In this document: one piece after another, positions 17,322 to 26,428 of the stretch | Layout of the letters: each line of letters starts with the position of its first letter | Position numbering within the stretch: the stretch's first letter is position 1 | DNA from: Saccharibacter floricola DSM 15669 | Lineage (GTDB): Bacteria; Pseudomonadota; Alphaproteobacteria; Acetobacterales; Acetobacteraceae | Length of the DNA stretch: 64,000 bases | Assembly: GCF_000378165.1 (NCBI RefSeq) | Contig: NZ_KB899336.1 | Location: forward strand, 164,695-228,694 | Reading direction: 5' to 3' | The notes under the pieces: generated by a model | The model's input: only the letters and a program-made list of their open reading frames with translations | Database searches by the model: none | What the model was told of the DNA's origin: nothing | Program-made: the position numbers and the translations under genes

Positions 17322-19640
17322 ATGACTGTACAAGTTGCCACACTGGGCTTCCCTCGCATTGGGGCCCGCCGTGAACTTAAAAAAGCCCTTGAAAGTTTCT
17401 GGGCTGGAACCAGCACGAAAGCTGACCTTCACCAAGCGGCAGAACATCTCCGCGCTGAAGCATGGTCTCGCCAGAAGGCCCAAGGTGCGGACATCATTCC
17501 GTCAAACGACTTTTCTTTTTACGATCATGTGCTGGATACCAGCGCGATGGTTGGTGCCGTTCCTGAAATTTACGGGAAAGTTGACGGCAATGTTGACCTC
17601 ACCACCTATTTCGCCATGGCACGCGGTCGTCAGGTAAAAGGTGAGTCTCACGAAGACTGTGGTTGTGGCAAACACAGCCATAGCAGCGATGTTCCTGCTG
17701 CTGAGATGACGAAATGGTTCGACACGAATTATCATTATCTCGTGCCGGAATTCAGCGCTGACCAGACATTCCGCCTTTCCTCAACCAAAATCATTGATGA
17801 ATATCGTGAAGCGAAGGAACAAGGCCATGATACGCGCCCCGTTCTCCTCGGCCCGGTCAGCTTCCTCCTTTTGGGTAAAGGGCGTGATGCCTCCCTTAAC
17901 CGGCTCGACCTTCTGGGCTCTTTGCTGCCTGTTTACGCGGACGTGCTCACTAAGCTTCACGAAGCCGGTGCACAATGGGTCCAAATTGACGAACCTGCAC
18001 TCGTTCTAGACCTTGAAGACGCCACACAGGCCGCTTTCAAGCAAGCTTACCAGAGCCTCACTCAAGCGGTTCCCGCTATTAAGCTTCTGCTGACCACCTA
18101 TTTCGGTGGGTTAGGCCATAATCTAGATACCGCTCTGAGCTTGCCTGTGCACGGCCTGCATCTGGATCTCGTCCGCGCTCCAGAGCAGTTGGACACTGTT
18201 TTGAGCAAGGCGCATCCAGACCTGCTTCTGTCGCTCGGTGTGATTGACGGACGTAATATTTGGCGTGCTGACCTCAACGCGATTTTAGATCGTCTTGAGC
18301 CTATTGCAGCCAAACGTGATATCATTATTGCTCCATCATGCTCGCTTCTGCACACCCCGATTGATCTGGAACGCGAAACCACGCTTGATCCAGAGGTAAA
18401 ATCTTGGCTGGCCTTTGCTGTCCAAAAGATTGGCGAACTCTCCACCCTCGCAAAAGCTCTCAATCAAGGACGCGATGCGGTGCGTGCAGCCCTTGACGAG
18501 TCAGCAGCTGCTGTGAAGAGCCGCAAGAACTCTGTTCGTATTCACAATACGGCCGTTAAAGAGCGCGCTGCTCAAAAAGATGCGTCTTTAGCAAAACGCC
18601 TCTCTCCCTTCCCCGTGCGTCAAAAAGCCCAAGAAGAAGCGCTTCATCTACCGCTCTTCCCAACCACAACGATTGGCTCCTTCCCACAAACGAAGGAAGT
18701 CCGTCAGGCACGCGCCAAGCACGCTAAAAAAGAAATCAGCACCGCTGATTACGAAGCGTTCTTGAAAGAACAAACCGCTTCTGCGATCAAATGGCAGGAA
18801 GAAACCGGCCTTGATGTGCTGGTTCATGGTGAGTTCGAACGTAACGACATGGTGCAGTATTTTGGGGAGCAGCTCTCCGGCTTTGTCTTCACCAAACACG
18901 CATGGGTGCAGTCTTATGGTTCTCGCTATGTGCGTCCGCCCATCATTTATGGAGATGTCACACGCCCAGCACCCATGACGCTGGATTGGTGGAAATATGC
19001 ACAATCCTGCACGCAGAAGCCTCTAAAAGGCATGCTGACCGGCCCTGTCACCATCTTGAACTGGTCTTTTGTGCGGGACGATCAGCCACGTTCTGAAACA
19101 TGCCGCCAGATTGCTTTTGCCATCCGTGATGAAGTGCAAGACCTTGAAAAAGCAGGCTGCCCTGTCATTCAGATTGACGAAGCTGCTCTGCGTGAAGGCT
19201 TGCCACTACGCCGCCAAGACTGGAAAACCTACTTAGATTGGGCCGTCGAGAGCTTCCGCATTACCTCTAGCGGTGTGCAGGATAAAACCCAGATTCACAC
19301 CCATATGTGCTATTCGGAGTTCAATGACATCATTGAATCCATCGCTGCAATGGATGCTGATGTGATCTCCATTGAGACAGCGCGCTCTAAGATGGAGCTT
19401 CTGGAAGCCTTTACCGACCATCACTACCCAGCCGAAATTGGCCCGGGCGTGTATGACATTCACTCACCGCGTATTCCAACCGTAAGCGAAATGGCAGATC
19501 TGCTAGTCGCAGCAGAAAAGAAAGTCAGCCGTCGCCAACTTTGGGTTAACCCAGATTGCGGTCTGAAAACCCGCCGTTGGGAAGAAGTTCGCCCAGCGAT
19601 TGCAAACCTTGTTGCAGCAGCGCGTGAACTCCGTGGCTAA
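17322..19640 (+). CDS. metE: Cobalamin-independent methionine synthase
   Basis: This 772-residue cytoplasmic zinc enzyme transfers a methyl group from 5-methyl-tetrahydropteroyl-triglutamate to homocysteine. Two related barrel halves are present: residues 1-360 begin with GFPRIGARRELK, and the catalytic half opens with TTTIGSFPQTKEVR near residue 450. Zinc ligands are visible in HTHMCYSEF and in NPDCGLKTR near the C-terminus. An unusual feature is an insertion at residues about 105-122 in the N-terminal half, rich in Cys and His (CGCGKHSH), just before the conserved DVPAAEMTKWFDTNYHY segment. Expression is probably controlled through the upstream leader and the divergent ArsR-methyltransferase regulator. 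Confidence 0.96.
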   Translation: MTVQVATLGFPRIGARRELKKALESFWAGTSTKADLHQAAEHLRAEAWSRQKAQGADIIPSNDFSFYDHVLDTSAMVGAVPEIYGKVDGNVDLTTYFAMARGRQVKGESHEDCGCGKHSHSSDVPAAEMTKWFDTNYHYLVPEFSADQTFRLSSTKIIDEYREAKEQGHDTRPVLLGPVSFLLLGKGRDASLNRLDLLGSLLPVYADVLTKLHEAGAQWVQIDEPALVLDLEDATQAAFKQAYQSLTQAVPAIKLLLTTYFGGLGHNLDTALSLPVHGLHLDLVRAPEQLDTVLSKAHPDLLLSLGVIDGRNIWRADLNAILDRLEPIAAKRDIIIAPSCSLLHTPIDLERETTLDPEVKSWLAFAVQKIGELSTLAKALNQGRDAVRAALDESAAAVKSRKNSVRIHNTAVKERAAQKDASLAKRLSPFPVRQKAQEEALHLPLFPTTTIGSFPQTKEVRQARAKHAKKEISTADYEAFLKEQTASAIKWQEETGLDVLVHGEFERNDMVQYFGEQLSGFVFTKHAWVQSYGSRYVRPPIIYGDVTRPAPMTLDWWKYAQSCTQKPLKGMLTGPVTILNWSFVRDDQPRSETCRQIAFAIRDEVQDLEKAGCPVIQIDEAALREGLPLRRQDWKTYLDWAVESFRITSSGVQDKTQIHTHMCYSEFNDIIESIAAMDADVISIETARSKMELLEAFTDHHYPAEIGPGVYDIHSPRIPTVSEMADLLVAAEKKVSRRQLWVNPDCGLKTRRWEEVRPAIANLVAAARELRG

Positions 19641-19645
19641 TACCG

Positions 19646-19669
19646 CTTCTCCTTTTTAAAAAGGAGAAG
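19646..19669. terminator. Palindromic bidirectional terminator
   Basis: A perfect 24-bp palindrome (arms CTTCTCCTTTTT and AAAAAGGAGAAG) lies six bases after metE and contains the stop codon of the convergent binding-protein gene. A second 10-bp inverted repeat (GGAGGCAGGG at 19669-19678 with CCCTGCCTCC at 19692-19701) adjoins it. Confidence 0.65.
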
Positions 19670-20651
19670 GAGGCAGGGCGGCCAACATCCTCCCTGCCTC
19701 CCAGTTGCTCACGTGCAGGCCATAGAAGTCGCGATAAAAAGCCACGATCCGATCCATCATCGCGCCTTCATCACTATGGCCTGCCGTGACAATCTGTTTA
19801 GCCCAGTCCAGTTGAAGCAACAATTCCGGGCCGTAACGGTCCCACAGAAACAACCCAGCGGGATTACGATAAACACGATGATTCTGCACCGCGCGTAAAC
19901 GCGATAAAATAGGGTGAGATTGGAAAAAATCGTGCTCTGGAGCCGACGCTGGAATAATAATCAGGTCAGGGTTCCACATCACAATCTGTTCAGCTGTGAC
20001 CTCACGATGATTTCCCGAAAGAGAAGCCGCGTTTTGCCCTCCAGCTGCTCGTATCCATTGGTCAATAATCGTTTGTCGCCCATCAACTTTAAGCGGCTTT
20101 AACGATGCCATATGTAAAAGACGCGGCCCATGCGGTGATGGAACACACTGCGTTAATGCATGACGTAACGCCCGCTCATAAGCACGCGCACGCCGGAAAG
20201 CGAGCGGTGTACTGATCAGAGATGCCGTTTCTCTCACGCAATGCAGCACCCCTTCCATGTCTGAAAATCCGAGCGTTACAGCACGTAAGCCTTGCTGACG
20301 AAAAACATTACTCTGCCCTATCTCTGTTTCAGGAAGAAATAAGAGATCCGTCTTGAGCGACAACAAAGCTTCAGCATTAAGTGCGCGCGGTTGCAGCCGT
20401 GCAAGCTTGCGAAATTGGGGGAAAAAATGAAACATCCACGGTGTCGTTTCCGGCCGCGCTGCCGTGGCTACAAGGCGATCTTGCGCTCCAAGCAACACAA
20501 GAAAAGCCGTGTGCGCATACCATGCATCTGCAATAAAACGCGGTGACGGTTGCTGTTGCTGCTCCTTCTCCGCAGAGAAAGCAGAATCTATACCTTGGAA
20601 TACGGTACAGAAAGCCGCGCTCTTATAAAACATGGCACGCCGCGTCAGCAT
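19656..20651 (-). CDS. Periplasmic metal-chelate binding protein (BtuF/FecB-like)
   Basis: This exported protein of about 331 residues has the cluster III periplasmic binding fold (Peripla_BP_2) used for siderophores, haem or cobalamin. An N-terminal TRRAMF twin-arginine-like stretch and a hydrophobic segment ending in SAFSA suggest export, by Tat or Sec. Family features include LLGAQDRLVA, LKTDLLFLPE and EQIVMWNPDLIIIPA, with a helical linker between the lobes. ATG at 20651 is preferred over 20684 because it gives a compact signal peptide. No permease or ATPase gene is adjacent, so the partner transporter lies elsewhere. Ligand is unknown; a BtuF role in B12 uptake would fit the local metE and NiCoT genes only loosely. 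Confidence 0.75.
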   Translation of the reverse strand: MLTRRAMFYKSAAFCTVFQGIDSAFSAEKEQQQQPSPRFIADAWYAHTAFLVLLGAQDRLVATAARPETTPWMFHFFPQFRKLARLQPRALNAEALLSLKTDLLFLPETEIGQSNVFRQQGLRAVTLGFSDMEGVLHCVRETASLISTPLAFRRARAYERALRHALTQCVPSPHGPRLLHMASLKPLKVDGRQTIIDQWIRAAGGQNAASLSGNHREVTAEQIVMWNPDLIIIPASAPEHDFFQSHPILSRLRAVQNHRVYRNPAGLFLWDRYGPELLLQLDWAKQIVTAGHSDEGAMMDRIVAFYRDFYGLHVSNWEAGRMLAALPPSPF

Positions 20652-20697
20652 TTCCCTACCCACAAACGACGTCCTGTGCATCAACGCCTAACCACCC

Positions 20698-21480
20698 CTA
20701 ATGTTGGGATCGTTGAGTGCTTTTCGAGGTGTCCTGCGAAGAAGAAGGCTGTGTAGGCAACGCTCCACCATCGTGAGAAGATGACGAGGACGGCACAACG
20801 GACGCCTGTGATGTCGACGTCGATGCCCCATTATCTTGATGAGATGACGCAGAGGCCTTCACTGGTGCGGATGAAGACGTTCCTCCAGCATGCTGTTGAA
20901 CGGGAGTAGCAGCTTTAGGCTGCACATCACGCGATGAGCCCCCTGCTGGCTCTGTCTTGGAATGGTCTACAGACTCACTCACAACACGACATGAAACCGA
21001 CATATCATCACGATCAACCCGAGAGAATGTCGCTTCATCCCCTTGTGTCGCCCATGAATAGCGATCGGCCACATATTTAGCCCCAGACCCCGATATGACA
21101 TTCGCCATGGCCAGCATATTTCCGTCCACGGGGAGCACAGCCAGCGCTGTCATATCCGCATTAAGATACGACACCATAAAATGCCCGCCTTCAGGGAGAG
21201 ATTTAAGCAAGTCTTTCCCTCCATGCTCATCTTTCTTATCGTTATCTGTGCAATGATAGATCACATCCTGACGGTTCGAGGCTTCACCATGATGAAGCGG
21301 CACCATCATCACCCCATTAGGCGAGCTCTTCTCCTGATGGGCAGAGGACTGTTGGGCAGAGGACTGTTGGGCAGAGGACTGTTGGGCAGAGGACTGTTGG
21401 GCAGCATAAGCGCATCCAGCACTTCCCACCAGAAGAGCAAGCCCCATAGGTGCACAACCCATCAAAAATGGTGCTTTCAT
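20698..21480 (-). CDS. Secreted MliC-like lysozyme-inhibitor domain protein with repeats
   Basis: This protein of about 260 residues starts at an ATG preceded by AAAAGGGGACGT; an upstream in-frame GTG at 21495 is less likely. A signal peptide ends near GCAYA, and the Cys there could be a lipidation site, although the lipobox is poor. Four QQSSA repeats follow. The central domain (residues about 70-170) resembles MliC/PliC inhibitors of C-type lysozyme: a YHC start, a VSYLNADMTALAVLP strand pair, SGSGAKY, then WATQGDEATF and a final SCRVV cysteine. The last 90 residues are a Ser/Gln/Pro-rich low-complexity tail. It would sit in the envelope and protect peptidoglycan from host lysozyme. Domain assignment is by motif pattern only. 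Confidence 0.65.
   Translation of the reverse strand: MKAPFLMGCAPMGLALLVGSAGCAYAAQQSSAQQSSAQQSSAQQSSAHQEKSSPNGVMMVPLHHGEASNRQDVIYHCTDNDKKDEHGGKDLLKSLPEGGHFMVSYLNADMTALAVLPVDGNMLAMANVISGSGAKYVADRYSWATQGDEATFSRVDRDDMSVSCRVVSESVDHSKTEPAGGSSRDVQPKAATPVQQHAGGTSSSAPVKASASSHQDNGASTSTSQASVVPSSSSSHDGGALPTQPSSSQDTSKSTQRSQH
21338..21404. repeat. Tandem repeat, 15-bp unit, four copies plus a partial
   Basis: The unit TGGGCAGAGGACTGT is repeated four times without mismatch from 21338 to 21397, then partially to 21404. On the minus strand it encodes QQSSA repeats just after the signal peptide of the MliC-like protein. Because the unit is a multiple of three, copy-number change would alter linker length without breaking the frame. 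Confidence 0.95.
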
Positions 21481-21491
21481 ACGTCCCCTTT

Positions 21492-22946
21492 TCACTTATC
21501 CCAGCTTCCATCACTATGGCGGTACACACCCAGCTGAGAGATCATATCGGCCCAAGCCTGAGCTTTACGCGCTTCATCACACTGATCGGGAGCATGGCTA
21601 TTGGCAAAAATCATCCGCGCATCCGCAGCACTCGCCGCCCCGTAATTGGTAAAGAGCACGCGAAACTCAAGATTGGGATAACGCGCAGCAATGGCGTCAA
21701 CCAATCGTTTAAAATCAGGCACACGCGTATGAGAAGGGCGATGGCTCCCTTCATAATGAAGCGTCTCCTGCCAATCGCGCACAAAGAGCACACGCTGTGT
21801 CCCATCGCAAAGCTGGTCAAGCTGTGCCAGATAACTCTGATATTCCTGCTTAAGGCGCCCCAGCTGACTATGGAACAGCTCGACACTCGCCCGCTCACCG
21901 GGGGGAATATCCAAGCAATTATGATAGACAATCAGACTATCGCGACAGCGCAACGCATCGTGATAGCCATAGAGACAATTGGTCGAGAAAAGATCGCGAA
22001 AATCCGTCTCAAATAAAGCAATCAAACTGTGAAAAGGCGCCATAAAGCCGTCAAAAAGCCGCGACCCCGTTTCACCAAAAACCTGCTCTAAATACTGGGA
22101 GATTTTCTCACTTCCACCCAACGAAACAACCGCATCAAAACCGTTATCACTCGGCTGTGTTGCAGGTGTTGGACGATTCAAAGCAGCTTCCATTTCTTCG
22201 CGAAATAGAAACATCTGCTCATCAGAGCGCCATGGGGCCCGATAAAGCAGCTCATGTTGAATCTGCCGATGCAGCTCAACATTGCGGTGCACACATTCCG
22301 GTGTTCCATGCGATTCAGACGGCAATGTCTCCAGCCCGCCACGCAAAAAGAACACTTGGCCCCGTTCCGGCGTTCTAAATTGTGGCAAACCACCATACCC
22401 CGCTCTTAGAAAGCGATGTGTATGCTCCACATGTTCTTCACCATATTTCTCGAAGCGAACCTCAAGATAGCCGACAAAATCAAGCGCGCGTGCATGATAA
22501 CCGACACAATACGCTTGATGCATCGGCGCAATGTAAGGATCAGCCGCGGTACCAGCACCTGAAGAAACGTCGTTATCAATCTCAAGCGTAATTTCAGGCA
22601 TATGATTGATATGGCCATAGGCCTCAACAGCCTCAATCCACTGTTTTTCCCACCCGAACACGCATGGGCGACAATCATCTTCAAACACTAAGATAACATC
22701 GCACTGCTTTTCTTCTTTAAGCCACCAGATCGCCCGGTTACGGTTCCAAGCGATCCCGCGATTATCACCGGTTATGTAAGGGACGTGCAGACGCTCCAGC
22801 AAAGATGGCGTACCATCATGGGAGCCATCATCAGCAACGACCAACTCAAAAGGATGTTGGGTAAAGGTGCGCAGTGCTTCCACACATTGCCGCACAGTAT
22901 CCTTCCGATTGTAGGTGATGACCCCAATACCAAGCTTTATGGCCAC
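21492..22946 (-). CDS. GT2 glycosyltransferase fused to a DUF1796-like domain
   Basis: This protein of 484 residues begins at GTG with GGGAG six bases upstream. Residues about 5-230 are a family 2 glycosyltransferase: GVITYNRKDTV, VVADDGSHDGT and the metal site LVFEDDC. From about residue 265 a second domain opens with VVSLGGSEKISQYLEQ and continues with RLFDGFMAPF, resembling DUF1796 (putative papain-like cysteine peptidase) proteins of glycan loci, although the usual SLGxxC cysteine and FDW are altered to SLGGS and FDG. Its role is unknown. It lies 11 bases before the MliC-like gene on the same strand, implying co-transcription. Target glycan is unknown. Confidence 0.7.
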   Translation of the reverse strand: MAIKLGIGVITYNRKDTVRQCVEALRTFTQHPFELVVADDGSHDGTPSLLERLHVPYITGDNRGIAWNRNRAIWWLKEEKQCDVILVFEDDCRPCVFGWEKQWIEAVEAYGHINHMPEITLEIDNDVSSGAGTAADPYIAPMHQAYCVGYHARALDFVGYLEVRFEKYGEEHVEHTHRFLRAGYGGLPQFRTPERGQVFFLRGGLETLPSESHGTPECVHRNVELHRQIQHELLYRAPWRSDEQMFLFREEMEAALNRPTPATQPSDNGFDAVVSLGGSEKISQYLEQVFGETGSRLFDGFMAPFHSLIALFETDFRDLFSTNCLYGYHDALRCRDSLIVYHNCLDIPPGERASVELFHSQLGRLKQEYQSYLAQLDQLCDGTQRVLFVRDWQETLHYEGSHRPSHTRVPDFKRLVDAIAARYPNLEFRVLFTNYGAASAADARMIFANSHAPDQCDEARKAQAWADMISQLGVYRHSDGSWDK

Positions 22947-23001
22947 GCTTCACTCCCATAACGACCAGTTATGCCCTCATCAGTCCTCAGACCTAACATG
23001 T

Positions 23002-23523
23002 TTACCGAGCAGCCGCACGTCTCTGAAACGCCCCTTTCCAAGAAGACGCATTTTGTGTTTTCGGCGGACGCGGCTGGCAGGCCATAAAATAAAGCCCAAT
23101 GACAAAAATCACTAAGGATACAAAGTCCAGATCATTCCAGAGCTCATCACCTGATGGTTCACTCACTAAGCACCAACCACTATAGAGCACAAACCCAATC
23201 CCTATAACGCGCAAACTCCGCATCATAGGGCGCAAAGGGTTCATCATATCCGGGCGAACAAGAGTGCGATAACGCTGAAAACCGAGGAATAAGACAAGAC
23301 TGCACAGAAAGCCCAAAACAGACTGCACAACAAGATTGACGCTCACACGATAAAAAAGAAAAGGCACAACAATAGACGCTCCCTGAAAAATCAGAGAACC
23401 AAGTTGAAAGCTCATTCCCACCGACCAAGACGACCATCCTGCGGGCAGGCGGTCTGCTATCGGTTGGAAAATACCATCAAGCAAAGCACTATCAGCACGA
23501 CGAATCGTCTCTTGCACACTCAC
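23002..23523 (-). CDS. Small integral membrane protein of unknown function
   Basis: This 173-residue protein is not recognised. It begins at GTG, with AAAGGA about nine bases upstream. Hydrophobic stretches near residues 42-60, 64-83, 107-123 and 134-150 suggest four membrane helices, and the C-terminal 25 residues are polar and basic (RPPKTQNASS...RRAAAR). No catalytic motif is visible. It lies 55 bases upstream of the GT2-DUF1796-like gene on the same strand, so it may be co-transcribed with it. Confidence 0.6.
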   Translation of the reverse strand: MSVQETIRRADSALLDGIFQPIADRLPAGWSSWSVGMSFQLGSLIFQGASIVVPFLFYRVSVNLVVQSVLGFLCSLVLFLGFQRYRTLVRPDMMNPLRPMMRSLRVIGIGFVLYSGWCLVSEPSGDELWNDLDFVSLVIFVIGLYFMACQPRPPKTQNASSWKGAFQRRAAAR

Positions 23524-23647
23524 TCTTATTTATCCTTTCCACTCATTTCATGGGGTTTCAGCCATAGACAAAGACGGCGTCAAGCTTTTTACTCAGTTGT
23601 ACGTTTTTCTTTGACCCACCACTGACGCGCTCATTGCTGGAGGTTGC

Positions 23648-26359
23648 ATGTTCCCCTCTCTTTCCCGTCTGTCACGATGGACGCTCCTTAGTGCGTCCAT
23701 TCTCGCCTCTCCGTCACTCGCTTGGGCTCAGCAAACCCCGTCTTCAACACCCACCGCGCCTTCTAGCTCTCCAGATACAGTAGCTCCCCTACGCGCAACG
23801 CTGCCCAATGGACTACGCGTTGTCATCGTGCGTAACCGTCTCGCACCCGTTGTGCAAACCATGCTGAATTATGAAGTTGGCTCCGCTAATGCGCCCGCTG
23901 GCTTCCCCGGTACAGCCCATGCGCTTGAACATATGATGTTCAATGGCTCGCACACCCTCTCGCGTGATCAACTTTCAACACTCAGCGCACGGCTCGGCAA
24001 TGAAGATAACGCTGACACCACCTCTGATGTCACACAATATTATTTCACAGCTCCTGCATCTGACCTTGATATCCTGCTCCGTATTGAAGCAGGCCGTATG
24101 GAAGGGCTCACTCTCGATGCTAAAGAATGGGCCCATGAAAAGGGCGCTATCGAGCAGGAGGTCTCACGCGATCTTTCCAGCCCTATCTATCGCTATATGT
24201 CCCAAGTACGAAGCATTCTCTACAAAAATACGCCGTATGAATATGATGCTCTCGGAACGCGCCCCTCTTTTGATGCGACCAACACACATACGCTACGCCA
24301 TTTTTACCAAGACTGGTATGCCCCTAATAATGCCGTCCTCATCATTGTAGGCGATGTAGACCCGCAAGAAACCCTTGCCCATGTGCAACGGGCTTTTGGT
24401 CGCATTCCTCCACACGCTCTTCCAGCACGCCCCACCATTAAACCACAATCGGTCACGGCCAAAGACCTCCAACTTCCCACCGATTTACCAATCGGCCTCA
24501 CAACCATGGCATGGCGGATGCCGAGCCAGCGTGACCCACGTTATGCCGCCGCTACGTTACTCTCCGATGTCTTAGCAAGCGAACGTGGACAGCTTTTTGC
24601 CCTCGTGCCCCAAGGCCAAGCCCTTGAAACAGGCTTCATGTACTCCCCAGAAGCACAAGGAGGCATTGCCACGGCCTATGCAGGCTTCCCTAAAGGCAGC
24701 AATCCCGCAGCCCTTAAAGCGGCAATGGCGCGTATTTTAGAGGATTACCGCCAACATGGCCTTCCAGAAGAGCTGATTGAAGCAGCACGACAACGCGAAA
24801 TTGCGGCTCTGGAATTTAACGCCAACAGTATTTCAGGCTTAGCAGAGAGCTGGTCACAAGCCGTAGCAATACAACATCTTAACAGCCCAGAAGATATGAT
24901 CGCCGCGTTCCGTTCTGTGCGTAAAAGCGACATTGACGCCCTCGCTCGCCAATGGCTGAACCCTAAAAATGCGGTTAGCGCAACACTCACCCCTAGTGAT
25001 TCCGGCAAACCCATTGCTGATAAGGGCTTTGGTGGAACAGAAACTCTGACCTCTCCCCCTAGCCGTGCGGTCACCTTGCCCGACTGGGCCCAGAAAGCCT
25101 TGGCTCGGTTAACCCTTCCGCCCAATGCCCCTCAACCTGTCAGCACGGTCTTGCCCAATGGGTTACGTCTGCTTGTTCAGCCTGAGCATGTCAGTCATAC
25201 GGTTGAGCTTTTTGGCACCATTCGGCAAAATCCTGCTTTAGAGCAACCTCATGGGAAGGAAGGAGTTGCAGGACTAACCGATTCTCTCTTCCTTTACGGA
25301 AGCCACAGCCACGACCGACTTGCTCTCGCAAGCGCGCTTGACGCTCTGTCAGCCGATGAGAACGCCGGTTCATCCTTCAGCCTCAGCGCATTAAGCTCCA
25401 AATTCCATGATGGGCTCACATTGTTAGCTGACCATGAACGTGACCCAGCCTTCCCGCAAAAAGCATTCGACATTACACGCGAGCAAGAAGCACAAGCCCA
25501 ATTCGGAACCTTACAATCTCCGGGCTATCATTTCGGCCGTGCCGTACGCCGTGCGCTTGTCCCCCCAACAGACCCCACCTTGCGTGAAGCGTCACCGGCG
25601 GGCATTCGCGCTCTCACACGGGATGATGTCCTTGCTTATTATCGCACGACCTACCGTCCAGACCTGACGACAATTGTCGTCATCGGTGATATTACGCCTG
25701 AAAAAGCACGTGCTGAAATTGAACGAACCTTTGGCTCGTGGAAAGCGACGGGACCAAAACCACAGCTTGATCTCCCCAGCCTTCCTGAAAGTAAGCCCTC
25801 TCAAGCTGTGATTGCCGACCCCGGCCGCTCACAAGATAAAGTCACACTGGCTGAAACCTTGGCCCTGACCGTTCAACATCCAGACCGCCATGCGCTTGCT
25901 GTTGGGAATGAAATTCTTGGTGATGGTTTTTCATCACGTCTTATGCAAGACCTCCGCGTACGCACCGGCTATGTTTACGGTGTTGGTAGCGGCATTAGCT
26001 ATTCCCGCACGCGCACAAGCTTCTCCATTACCTTCGGTGCAGACCCTTCTAAAGTCAGCAAAGCACAGAAACGCGCCCTTGAGGATGTCCAATCCCTCCG
26101 CACAACCCCTGTCTCAGCCGAAACACTCGACCTCGCAAAAGCAACCTTGCTACGCGGCCAACCGATGGGACGAGCAAGCTTTAGCAGTCTTGCTGGCACA
26201 TGGCTTGGGCTGATCTCCCTTGACCTACCTCTTGATACACCAGACCAATCAGCGCGTGCCATTTATACAATGACACCACAACACGTGCAGGAAGCCTTCT
26301 CTCGTTGGGTACGCCCTGCCGATATGGCACGCATTATTCTTGGGCCAAAGCCACAATAA
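23648..26359 (+). CDS. M16-family zinc protease, two-domain, exported
   Basis: This 903-residue protein has a Sec signal peptide ending LAWA-QQ near residue 27. It carries two M16 (pitrilysin-like) halves. The first has the inverted zinc motif HALEH at residues about 91-95 with a downstream glutamate in [10 protein letters not shown], so it should be catalytic. The second half, from about residue 495 ([14 protein letters not shown]), lacks HxxEH and probably only shapes the substrate chamber. It would degrade peptides in the periplasm or at the outer membrane, like PqqL-type peptidases. GGAGG precedes the ATG by four bases. It is transcribed alone, divergent from the membrane protein gene. 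Confidence 0.88.
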   Translation: MFPSLSRLSRWTLLSASILASPSLAWAQQTPSSTPTAPSSSPDTVAPLRATLPNGLRVVIVRNRLAPVVQTMLNYEVGSANAPAGFPGTAHALEHMMFNGSHTLSRDQLSTLSARLGNEDNADTTSDVTQYYFTAPASDLDILLRIEAGRMEGLTLDAKEWAHEKGAIEQEVSRDLSSPIYRYMSQVRSILYKNTPYEYDALGTRPSFDATNTHTLRHFYQDWYAPNNAVLIIVGDVDPQETLAHVQRAFGRIPPHALPARPTIKPQSVTAKDLQLPTDLPIGLTTMAWRMPSQRDPRYAAATLLSDVLASERGQLFALVPQGQALETGFMYSPEAQGGIATAYAGFPKGSNPAALKAAMARILEDYRQHGLPEELIEAARQREIAALEFNANSISGLAESWSQAVAIQHLNSPEDMIAAFRSVRKSDIDALARQWLNPKNAVSATLTPSDSGKPIADKGFGGTETLTSPPSRAVTLPDWAQKALARLTLPPNAPQPVSTVLPNGLRLLVQPEHVSHTVELFGTIRQNPALEQPHGKEGVAGLTDSLFLYGSHSHDRLALASALDALSADENAGSSFSLSALSSKFHDGLTLLADHERDPAFPQKAFDITREQEAQAQFGTLQSPGYHFGRAVRRALVPPTDPTLREASPAGIRALTRDDVLAYYRTTYRPDLTTIVVIGDITPEKARAEIERTFGSWKATGPKPQLDLPSLPESKPSQAVIADPGRSQDKVTLAETLALTVQHPDRHALAVGNEILGDGFSSRLMQDLRVRTGYVYGVGSGISYSRTRTSFSITFGADPSKVSKAQKRALEDVQSLRTTPVSAETLDLAKATLLRGQPMGRASFSSLAGTWLGLISLDLPLDTPDQSARAIYTMTPQHVQEAFSRWVRPADMARIILGPKPQ

Positions 26360-26370
26360 CGCTCCCATCA

Positions 26371-26406
26371 AAAAAGCCTTCCCACATTTTGTGGGAAGGC
26401 TCCATC
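26371..26406 (-). terminator. Rho-independent terminator for the CgeB-like gene
   Basis: AGCCTTCCCACA and TGTGGGAAGGCT form a 12-bp perfect stem. Read on the minus strand it is followed by TTTTTT; on the plus strand no T-run follows, so it mainly serves the minus-strand glycosyltransferase operon. Confidence 0.8.
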
Positions 26407-26428
26407 AACGCTTAAAACTCACAAACCA

